Source: Tethya wilhelma (Eukaryota; Porifera; Demospongiae; Tethyida; Tethyidae). Taken from it: DNA of 64,000 nucleotides. The stretch is taken from assembly GCA_964030475.1 (NCBI GenBank), contig CAXIPT010000013.1, forward strand, positions 263,081 through 327,080, given 5' to 3'. This document shows, piece after piece, positions 15,430 through 26,112 of the stretch. A program made the position numbers and the translations under genes. The notes beneath the pieces were generated by a model that saw only the letters and a list, made by a program, of their open reading frames with translations, searched no databases and had not been told where the DNA came from. How positions within the stretch are numbered: position 1 is the first letter of the stretch; the number at the start of each line of letters is the position of its first letter.

Positions 15430-17995
15430 ATGGCAGATCACAGTGAAGCAGTGGATGATGGTAATCTTTATAATTCAAATTTTGTATGTTCTGTTCATGT
15501 TTCTTGTCATACATTATACAAGCGAGAGAACATTCTAGAACATTATTGTTAGAGAACATTATTTGAAACTTTGACCTCTTTTTTGTAGATGTTCCTCCTT
15601 TGGAGGACATGTCTGAAGAACTAGAGAGAGCCAAAACAAGAATGAAGACAACAAGCTCAAAAGAAGCTTCAGCTAAAACTCCCACAACCAATATCGTCAC
15701 ACCAAGTCAGACCGACCCTACTCCTCAAGCAACAGCCGACAAAAGTGTAGCTGCTGAGTCGTCTGATGCAGGGAAATCCACAAACAGCCCTCCATCAACG
15801 TTTGGAGGATTCAAGAAAGGATTCTTGTCTTCAAAGCCTTCAAAAGTGGACAAATCTAGACAGCCAATGAAGACCAAGTCAACACCAAGTACCTCCAGTT
15901 CTCCTTCCAGTGCAGAAAAGAAACAAGACTCAAACACTTCCAGTGCCAGCAGCAGTGATGGTGCCAGCATCCCATTTGTCAAGCCAAAGAAAGAAGAAAG
16001 AGCTAAGCTCCATAAACTCAGGTTCCCCGAGGTACAGCGTGCGCTCAGGGAGTCCTACCCATACATGAACTCCAAAGGTACTGATGTGTTTATGTTTACC
16101 GTAAATCATGAAATTTTTAGTGTTAAAAAATTTTCGTGCCGTTTAGTTTTCGTAATCCTCAACTACGAAGTTTTCACGATTTACGGTATATCATTTAGCT
16201 AGTCAGTCGAGTGACCAGGAGGGCTCCTTTGGGATTGTTGTAAAGATAGTGGCTCACATGTTTGTTCGATTTTTTTTATCACTTACTAGAGTGGGTCACT
16301 GATGATCTACTGGCAAAGATAGAGGAGCACCCTGTCTTGCGCAAGGCATTTGTAGATCCCTACATGAGTAAGGTGGTTGCCGAGTTGCAGAAGAATCCAG
16401 AATCTGTCGCGGAAAAGGCCAAAGATAGTAAAGAGGTAAAACACTCTGGGACTGTATTCACTGGGACGTCTATCTGTGTAAATCACATACTTACGTATTT
16501 CTCTCTATACTATAGATACAGACCTTTCTCGCAGAGTTTTCTAAGTTGATGGATGAACATTTTGCAGAGCTGGCCAGAAGAAAAGAACTTGCTGCAAGAG
16601 GTATTCATCTTCCAGAAACTCCAAAGCTTGAAGACGATGAAGTGATGAAAGAGAGAATAGAAAGGCCAGAAGTTGCGGAAGTTATGAAGGATCCTGATAT
16701 CCTAAGACTCATCATTGCTTTGAGAGGACAACCGGAAGAGGCACAGAGGTTGGTTGATTGACAGCTGTGTGTTCCTAACTAGACCTACACGTGCATGTTT
16801 TCATGCTCTCCGCAAGCAATACCGTCACACCAAGTCAGACCGACCCTACTCCTCAAGCAACAGCCGACAAAAGTGTAGCTGCTGAGTCTTCTAATGCAGG
16901 GAAATCCACAAACAGTCCTCCATCAACGTTTGGAGGATTCAAGAAAGGATTCTTGTCTTCAAAGCCTTCAAAAGCGGACAAATCTGGACAGCCAATGAAG
17001 ACCAAGTCAACACCAAGTACCTCCAGTTCTCCTTCCAGTGCAGAAAAGAAACAAGACTCAAACACTTCCAGTGCCAGCAGCAGTGATGGTGCCAGCATCC
17101 CATTTGTCAAACCAAAGAAAGAAGAAAGAGCTAAGCTCCATAAGCTTAGGTTCCCCGAGGTACAGCGTGCACTGAGGGAGTCCTACCCATACATGAACTC
17201 CAAAGGTACTGATGTGTTTATGTTTACCGTAAATCACGAAATTTTTAGTGTTAAAAATTTTTCGTGCCGTTTAGTTTTCGTAATCCTCAACAACTACAAA
17301 GTTTTCACGATTTACAGTATATCATTTAGCTAGTCAGTCGAGTGACCAGATGTTCTATAAACACTTTAGCAAAGCCTGAGTAGGCACTGGGAGGGCTCCT
17401 TTGAGATTGGTTGTAAAGATAGTTGCTTACAGGTTTGTTCAATTTTTTTTATCACTTACTAGAGTGGGTCACTGATGATCTACTTGCAAAGATAGAGGAG
17501 CACCCTGTCTTGCGCAAGGCATTTGTCGACCCGTATATGAGTAAGGTGGTTGCCGAGTTGCAGAAGAATCCAGAATCTGTTGCGGAAAAGGCCAAAGATA
17601 GTAAAGAGGTAAAACACTCCAGGACTGTATTCACTGGGACGTCTATCTGTGTAAATCACATACTTATGTATTTCTCTCTATACTATAGATACAGACCTTT
17701 CTTGCAGAGTTTTCTAAGTTGATGGATGAACATTTTGCAGAGCTGGCCAGAAGAAAAGAACTTGCTGCAAGAGGTATTCATCTTCCAGAAGCTCCAAAGC
17801 TTGAAGACGATGAAGTAATGAAAGAGAGAATAGAAAGGCCAGAAGTTGCGGAAGTTATGAAGGATCCTGATATTCTAAGACTCATCATTGCTTTGAGAGG
17901 ACAACCGGAAGAGGCACAGAGGTTGGTTGATTGACAGCTGTGTGTTCCTAACTTGACCTGCTTGTGTGTTTTCATGCTCGTGTGTGTGTGTGTGT

Positions 17996-18035
<40 letters not shown>

Positions 18036-18176
18036 AAGCCCATGCAAATTTCAAGATGTTTGGTTATTGTTTTGTTTTTTTATTGCATTTGTAGGATATT
18101 TAAAACTGCTACTGGTGAATTTCGTCGCAAAATTCAAACTTTAATCGACAACGAAGTACTAGCCATACGATATTGA
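15430..18176 (+). CDS. Unrecognised STI1/DP-repeat-like protein with tandemly duplicated exons
   Basis: I do not recognise the family with certainty. Exons: 15430-15460, 15589-16077, 16290-16435, 16516-16748, then duplicates 16817-17205, 17463-17608, 17689-17921, and a final exon 18095-18176; all phases agree, giving 582 residues. The start (MADHSEAVDDDVPPLEDM) is acidic, followed by a Ser/Thr/Lys/Pro-rich disordered region. A compact helical part contains IEEHPVLRKAFVDPYMSKVV, then AELQKNPE and FSKLMDEHFAELARR, and near the C terminus EVMKDPDILRLIIALRGQPE. The Asp-Pro-rich helices resemble STI1/HOP-type DP domains, which suggests a chaperone co-factor; that is inference. Duplicate exon 16817 would use a new acceptor (CCGCAAG) that keeps frame. 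Without the duplication the protein would be 326 residues. The donor at both duplicated last exons (GTTGGT) is weak. Confidence 0.7.
16097..16188. mobile_element. Short palindromic MITE-like element C, copy 1
   Basis: Begins TACCGTAAATCATGAAA and ends TTTTCACGATTTACGGTA, near-perfect inverted ends around a short AT-rich core. It sits in an intron of the STI1-like gene and was copied with the tandem duplication. A related element is at 56484-56556. Confidence 0.65.
17225..17319. mobile_element. Element C, copy 2 (duplicated with its intron)
   Basis: Same sequence as 16097-16188 with a few substitutions; its right end has ATTTACAGTA instead of ATTTACGGTA. Confidence 0.6.
17980..18034. repeat. 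(GT)n microsatellite
   Basis: Interrupted GT run in the last intron of the STI1-like gene, immediately after the right end of the tandem duplication. Confidence 0.9.
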
Positions 18177-18479
18177 CTTTAACATTTCAAGCTGCAGTTT
18201 AAGTTGTGTGGTGTTTTATAAGTACAACCAGACCAGGACAACACTTTCACATAAACTTTAATATTAAATCTTTGAGACTTGTACAAATAGTTACATAAAC
18301 TTTTACAGCTGCAATAAAAAGAAGTGTGTAATAAAATTATACATGTCAATAAAAGCACAAATGCATGGTGTTACTGTGTAAACTATGTGTATGTACAGTA
18401 GTGTTAAAAATGTACTTCAGGATATTAAAATTTAATAATAATTAATAATAATAATTATAGGGACTAAAATTTTATGGAG
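18177..18479. terminator. Convergent 3' UTRs of the STI1-like and IPT/TIG genes
   Basis: AT-rich, with a plus-strand AATAAA at 18313-18318 that fits polyadenylation of the STI1-like mRNA. No exon is seen. Confidence 0.5.
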
Positions 18480-21400
18480 TTATTTTCTCTTTTTCTTGTC
18501 TTTCTTCGTTGGCTCGCTCTTTTTTGATGATGAAGGTGGTGGTAGGTCTGGAAGCAGCCTACCAGGTATGTCCTCATAAAGAGACTCTTCAATGGGACCT
18601 TCAGTGTCCATATAGAGTGCCTCAGGCTCAGCACTGATACTTGGAAGGCTGCTTGTGCTAGCTACAGATTTCTGAAGAGGTGTTTGAGGCAGTGGGGTTG
18701 AGTATCGCTTCTTGGGAACGGGTTTTGATGGAAGAGCTGGTGGCAATTCATTATTGCTTTGGCTTCGTCGATACTGAACAGCTTCAGCAGCAGCTATTTC
18801 TGTTTCTTCGTAAAGGTTGTCATCTTCAAATTGAGACTCTGTCTTAATGAGAGGGGCCCTCTCTTCACTCCTAGGCTTTGGTTTAGATTCTGGTACAGGA
18901 AGGGATGGTCGAGGTAGCGTACCACGGACAGATTCAGCATCATCGTAGAATTCTGCCTCTACCTCGTTGACAGCATGAACTGGTGACATCTCAGAGTACT
19001 CTTCTTCTGGTCCTTGCGATGTTGCTGGGTTGACAAAGACCTCATGTATTCCCGATCTCTGCATATCAATGTACATCTCTGGCGAAGGTGGAACAGGTGG
19101 AGGCGGTTTGGAGTCTTTCTCTGCACCTTTTGGTGGCGATGCTGGTTCTTTCTTTGTTTCGACAAGTTTTGGTCCTGGTTTGGGTGGTCTGGATGGAGGC
19201 ACATCAGTCTGAGTGCCAGGAGCACTTTGGACAACTGGTTCTTTCGGCTTCTGCTCTTGTTGCTGCGGCTGCTGTTTCTTAAGTGGGCCAGGTTCCATTT
19301 CTGTGTATTCCTCATCAATTTGACTCACTTTATTTTCATCGTCCTCTGGTCCTAGTTCCGTGTACAGCTCTCCATCACCGAATCCGACATTTGCCACTCC
19401 CTTTGGTGCAGCTTTCTCTGGTTGAGTTTCAGTACTTGTAGGCGATGAAGGTCGTCGTGGTTGAGAGGTGAAGTCAGTCTCATTTCGACGCTCATACCTT
19501 GCTCCCATCTCAATATTGTCACCATCTGAACCCTTTATGGTGTAGGTGTCACCTCTCCTGAATTTCCACACTAAAAACACACCCAGTAGTACAACAATGA
19601 TGACTAGAATGATGATAAGAATCACAACTATGGCAATGGTGCCACCTCCTGCTGCAAATGCGTTTTGAGCGCCTGGTATACAATCGTTTGGGTTTGGCCC
19701 GGTACATCCATTTGTGCAGGAAGAGGAGCACGGCCTACAGTCGAAGGTCGAGCTGTCTTGGTAGTACGTGTTATTTGGACACGAGGTCATACATTCTCCC
19801 TCAAATTCGGGCAGCGGTATCTGAGTATCATTATTGACTCTGCACCCATTACAATCTCTGGCTCTACTGCTGCTACACCCTCCAGTGAGGGAGCAAAGAT
19901 TGCTGCATGGCCGACACACTCCATCACTGCCTTCATAATGCCTCATATTGTTTGGATCTGGGTTGCAATTTAAGACACATCTTCTTCGATCGTTTTCAGA
20001 TTCAAATGAATAATTTCGACATGCAATGCAGTCAAATGGATTGGGCCCTGTGCAGTTGATTGCACATGCATCATCACAGGGTTGGCAATAGTTACTATCA
20101 GGATCAGGATAGAATAGACTTGGACAATTTTCCATGCAGATGTCACTTGAGCCCGGACTGTTAGGATTGATCAAGTTAGCCGAGACACGAAAATTGGCAC
20201 ACTCATTACACTCAGCTGGACTGGAACCATAGCATCCACTTTCAGGCACACACTGGCTATCACATGGCAAACAGTTATTCGATTCGTTGGCGTGTGTACC
20301 AATTGGACACTCCTCAACGCAAGTCTGATTGAGAGTGTTGAAGAAATTTCGACATCCACCACACTGCGATGGCTCAGGTCCCGAGCACCCCAAGTTGGGA
20401 GCACACAGGGGATGACAGTCGTAGCAATATTCTACATTTTGTGTGCTGTTCACTCTCACAAATTGATTTAACTCGCAAGCATCTCTGCAGATGTTATCAA
20501 GTGTCGATACATTGGGGCACATTTCCACACACTGGCCAATTTGCATATTATCACCAGTGTCTGATACATTAATGTTTTGAATCAAAAAATTTCGACATGT
20601 AAAGCAGTCAGTGTCATTTGCACCAAAACACAATTCACACTGATCGTCGCACGGGAAACAAGCTTGTATAGTTCCAAATTGTCCGGCTGGACACTCTGTG
20701 TCATATCTCCAAGCATTGGGACCGACTGTAATTGCACCAGTATCAGACTCCAGTCGGATATCTCCCATTATCTCCAAGCCAGCTGAATTAAATCCTGTCT
20801 CAAAAACGACCACACTGTCGTTTGAAAAAATGATTCGGTTTGCACTTATGCCTGCCGCCTCAACACTCATGATGCTCATACCTCCTCCGAGAAGATTCTC
20901 ACCAGTGAGCGTCACTATTGTCAATCCACTTCCATTTTGGGGAGATACATCTAGGATCATACTCTGGTTTGTATAGTTCCACGGAAATTCTTGATAGAGA
21001 ACTGCACCAAAGTTTGATCGTAGAGTCACACTGGATGTTGTAAACTCCTCAACTGTGAAACCTGGCTCACCAACGCGAACTTGTACCTCTGTGTCTGTAC
21101 TTGAGATGATAGAGTAGATGGTAATGTTGTCTAGGAGAACTTCTACGATGGAACTTCCACCTGAGAGAAGTGTTTGACCGGAGATTGTGATGTTGGTGCC
21201 AAATTGCCCAGCTGGTGGGTTGATGGAGGTGATTTCTCCTTGTGAAATGTACGTCCAGCCATCAATCCTTCGCACATAAGCACCAGAGTTGGCAATGAAG
21301 ACAACATCGCCTGTTTCTGGAGCTGTAATGTCATTCTCACTTGCTTCAACGGTTACAAGTGATGAGGTGGCACTTGTAATTGTAGCTTCTAGTCCTCCAA

Positions 21401-24400
21401 GATATGCATTGGTGAGGTTTGTACCACCTCCAAGCAAATTTTCTCCTCTTATTGTAACAAGCGTTCCATTTTGACCTTGTTCGGGAGTGACTGAAAATAT
21501 CGTACCTTCAGACAGATACGTAAAGTTGCTAGAACTGAGGGTTGTTGTGTTGAAATTTGACTCGATTTGTACACTTCCAAGAAATGATCCAAAACTAGAC
21601 GGCCTTCCTGCTCGTATTATGATGGTAGTAGGCCTTCCACTCACTTGGTTATTCTCAGTGATGGTTTCTATTATTGCCTCCACTCCAGCCAGCAATACTC
21701 TTCTTACTCCTTCTCCGTTGTGCAAGAACATTCCTTGGATTGTGACTCGTGTGCCATTTTGACCCTCTTGTGGTTCCACGGACGTGATGTTGCCTGGAGT
21801 AAGGTACCCAAACGTGACTGCCGGACTGGATCCCGTCACAGCGCCAGTGTCGGCCACAATTTGGATCAATCCTGGTCTCAGAGCTGTGGTATTCGAACCG
21901 GATAGAACTTGAATGACATTGGTATAGTTAACAACAATTTGTGATGCGGGCACGCCATTCAGTAGAACCGTTTCGGCTCTGTTTCCTCCTCCAAAGAGAT
22001 TGGTTCCTGTTATGGTTACGATGGTGCCCATGTTACCTTCCTCCGGTGTGACTCCAGTGATTTGACCTGGGGTGATGTACTCCCAGCTGTCTTCAATCGT
22101 GACTACAGCACCAGTATCTGTGATGTACACTATATCACTGATATTAGTCTCTGTTTCAAATGGTTCGGCAACAGCTAGGACAAAGCTGTCTGACGACTGA
22201 TTTACACCTGCTTCAATTTCACCGAGCAGTAGAGTTTCAACGGACCTTCCACCAGCAAGGAGTCCTACACCAGTGATGTTCACCCGAGTACCTTGAGTCC
22301 CGCTCTGTGGGCTCACCGAGTCAATGCGAACTTGAACATAAGTGAAGCTCATTGCCGATGTGAACGTGGCTCCTTCGCTTGTGGTGACCACGATCGGTCC
22401 AACTATGGGTGCTGAAGAGGAGTTTGCAAATTCTGTGATTGTAAGTTGAATCTCTGTGTTGCTAGAAGCATCAACTGTGGTCCCAATACCAGCAAGAGAA
22501 ATGTCCATTACTGAAACTCCACCTGCCAGAAAATTTGCCCCACTTATTGTCAATGATGTGTTGAAGTATCCTGAGAAGCTTGGCAAAATGTTGGCGATGC
22601 TTACAGGAGATTCATACCTCCATGCATTTAGTATATTGACACTGGTTCCATTCACAAACTCCAGTCTGATGCTACCCATCTGTGTGGCATCAGAAGGTCC
22701 TGCTTGCACTGTCAATATCTGATTCGAGTCCAATTCAATAATAGTTGCAGCTACATCTGTCAAATAGATGTCACTTAAATCTGGTAGGTCTTCAAATGTA
22801 GAAAGATCAATGGATACCAATGTGCCATTCTGTCCGGTCTGAGGAGATATTAGACTAGCCGATAAAACTGGGTAGTACCTCCATGCATCACCTGCTACAC
22901 CTACCAACTGTCCTTCACCAGTTTCAATTTCAATGGGTCCATATGCTCCTTCACTAGGTCCTGGTCCAACTGTTACAAAAATTTCATCTTCAGTTGCATT
23001 GATGATCTCTGCCACTTCTACACCTCCAATGGAAACTGATATTAGTGTCTGGTTGTTTAAAAGATTCACGCCAATGATGTTCACGACTGTTCCAGCTTCA
23101 CCCGCTTCAGGAGTGAAAGATACGACTTCCCCAACAGTCTCGTTAAAAGTGAACAAGATTGAGTCATCATAAAGGGTTTCTCCCGTATCAGCAACAATCT
23201 GGATAGGGAGCCCCTCGCCTGGATTGTTGAGACCATCGTACACACCTGCACGGAACTCAATCACACTCGAGTTGACAATCCTTGCTGAGAAGGATTCTGA
23301 CTGTCCTAGGAACACCGTAGCACTTGTTGCACTCTCTGGAACAAGATTGGCTCCACTTATCGTGACATTTTCTCCTGGGAAACCAAAAGTGGGAGAGATG
23401 TCAAAAATCTCACCTGGTTCGGTAAAGTTCCAAGCATTTTGTAGTTCTACTATTGATCCTGATGTCGATTCAATTCTTACAGTTTCATCAAATGTTTCGT
23501 TGAGTGATAGACCCACACGTACTCTTATTTCGTTGGGAGAACTGGTCACAACTTGTGCCTCTATGCTTCCAAACATCACTCTATCAACAGAAAATGAGCT
23601 ATTGGGAGGTCCAAACAGATTCATTCCGCTAATGACAACATTCGTTCCATTGTTTCCACTAGTGGGTTGTATCTCATCCACAAACGAAGAGTAGTAGGTG
23701 AAGTTGGTAGTGTTTAAAACACTTTCAATCACCACCCCAGTATCTGTGGTCAACTGCACAGTACCAGTCAGCATGGTACGTGGGTTTGGGTTCTCCCCAG
23801 CAGTACAGACGACTTGGCTGCTGGAAAATGTACCAATTCTTGCAGGAATATTGGACAGGAGGCACTCGGTGAAGCTTGTACCAGATGGTCCCAGCAGGGA
23901 TTGTCCACTGATGGTTACGTCTACCCCTTGCTGTCCAACTGTGGGAGAGATTGTTGTGATATTTCCCAGTCTCTCGTAGAACCACATTTGTGATCCTGTG
24001 ATTTCTGCTCCTGTGTTTGCTTCGATTATTACGTCACTAGCTCCTTGTGGTGCATCGGGATTTCGATTTGAAACAACATCGATTAGGGTGTCGGTTGCAG
24101 TTGTGACATTAGCAGGAGTTCCTCCGAGTGTCACAGACACGCTGCTCCCTCCCCCAAGGAGATTTGTTCCTGATATACTGACCCGGGTGCCTACTGTCCC
24201 ACTGTTTGGTGAAACCATTGCTATAGAACCAGGTTCCAAGTATTGGAATGCAATAGTAGATGTTATCACTGCTCCTGATGTTAATGTGATTACGACAGGT
24301 CCTCTATCAGTACTGAAGCCTTCTCCAGCTCGAACAACAATTTCAGTGTCTGTTGCATTTCCTTGAACAGTTGATGCAATACCAGCTAAATAGACGTTGC

Positions 24401-26078
24401 TTATGTTGGCAGTAGAGGTTCCTTGAAGAAGCCTGGCACCTCTTATCGTCACTATTGTTCCATCTTGACCAGTGGTTGGGCTGATACTTGTAATTTCTCC
24501 TGGTTGAATGAGAGTAAATGCATTTAATCTTTGAATCACAGCACCCGTGTCTGCAGTTAGAACCACATGGCCAATTCGAGGGAAAGTGGTTCCTGTAGGA
24601 TTTTCTGAAATTGATACCTGAATCATTTCTGAATCGTTTCTGCTTGAAATAAAAGTTGTAGGCACTCCAGCTAAAGTAGCGTTCGAAATTTGTGTTCCAC
24701 CTCCAAGTAGATTTTCTCCCCTTATGGTTACTATAGTTCCCATCTGACCATTATCTGGGGATACATCGAGTATATATCCCTCAGAGAGATAGGTGAAAGC
24801 ATTTCTCAGCCTGGCTACTAGACCATCCGTACTTCTAACTGCAACATCAGCAGTGTACATGCCTTGTCTTCTAGCTCGTGGTACACGGACAGTGATGCTC
24901 CTTTGTTGGGTGTCAATGCTCACAATTTGAGCAGTTTGGTCATCCACGGTAGGGATCAATTGAAAGCTGGGGTCGAAATTGGTGGCATTAGGTGGCAGGA
25001 CGATGTCTATAGTCGTCCCCTCTTGTCCACTTGTCCGTCCTGGAAGAGACAGGGTCAGATTGATGAACGTAAAGAAGGCGTTGTTGACAACCGATCCATC
25101 ATTTGCTGTGATGACAATCTCCGCATTATCTGGGTTCATTTCTGGAGCAGGACCTACGATAAATGATACTTGTTGTTGTGTAGCAAACACTATACGTGAA
25201 ACGAGTATTCCACCAACTGTGATGTTTCTGAGTTGAGACATATCTGGGACGAGAGATGTCCCACTTACAAGTACCCCTGTACCCTCGGCTCCGCTCGTGG
25301 GGGACACATTGTTCACCATTCCTGGTAGGATATAGGTGAAGTTTGTTGCCGATGTGATCACTGCTCCTGTATTGGCCTGGATTCGAATTGGGCCTTGTAG
25401 GAGTTGTGTGTTCGTACCAAGTCGGATGCTAATGGCCATATTATCAAACGAAAGTACCATAGCATTGGCTCCTGCAACCTGAACACTTGATACAGTCATT
25501 CCAAATCCAAGCAGATTAGTGCCCATTATGCTCACGAAGGTACCTTCTCTTCCTCGTAGTGGAGAGAAAGACGTGATTTGACCAGATGCACGATGTGTGT
25601 AAGATCCTCCAAAAACAACTGCTCCAGTGTCGGCCATGATGTAGACTTGACCAGGGAAGAAGTCTGCTCTCTGTTGGCCAATGTTCCCCATAATAACAGT
25701 GATACTGGTACTGGTGTTGCTCACTACTGTAGCATTCACACCATCGAGAAATATACTAGCAACACGTACTCCACCTCCGAGCAAATTGGTACCATCAATA
25801 GTGATTCTTGTCCCCTCCTGACCTTCTCCTGGTTGGACATCTTGGATCGTGCCTTGGACCAAGTAGGTCCATACATTTCCAGCGGAGGTTACAATGGCAA
25901 ATGTATCTGCAGTGATTTCTATTCCAACTGGTGTGTTCATTGCATTGGGGTTGGATGTGATTCTTACTGTTATGCTGCTTGAAGTGGATTGGGTGTAATC
26001 AATCGAAGCTGGGACATCTCCAAATTTGACGCTGGTGATGTTGTTTCCATGCCCAAAGAGATTAGTGCCACTAATGGT

Positions 26079-26112
<34 letters not shown>

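Larger units (their letters stand above)
15689..17979 (+). repeat. ~1.1-kb tandem duplication of three exons
   Basis: Copy 1 is 15689-16808 and copy 2 is 16817-17979. They match almost base for base, with scattered substitutions (protein changes Asp/Asn, Val/Ala, Arg/Gly, Thr/Ala) and about 40 extra bases in the copy-2 intron around 17350-17390. The left breakpoint is inside exon 2. Divergence across introns and exons makes a pure assembly echo less likely, though allelic haplotigs placed side by side are possible. Confidence 0.9.

Noticed and set aside
18959..25982. Many plus-strand open frames opposite the IPT/TIG exon
   Set aside because: Shadows of the long minus-strand coding exon; none has a domain and the minus strand is clearly coding.
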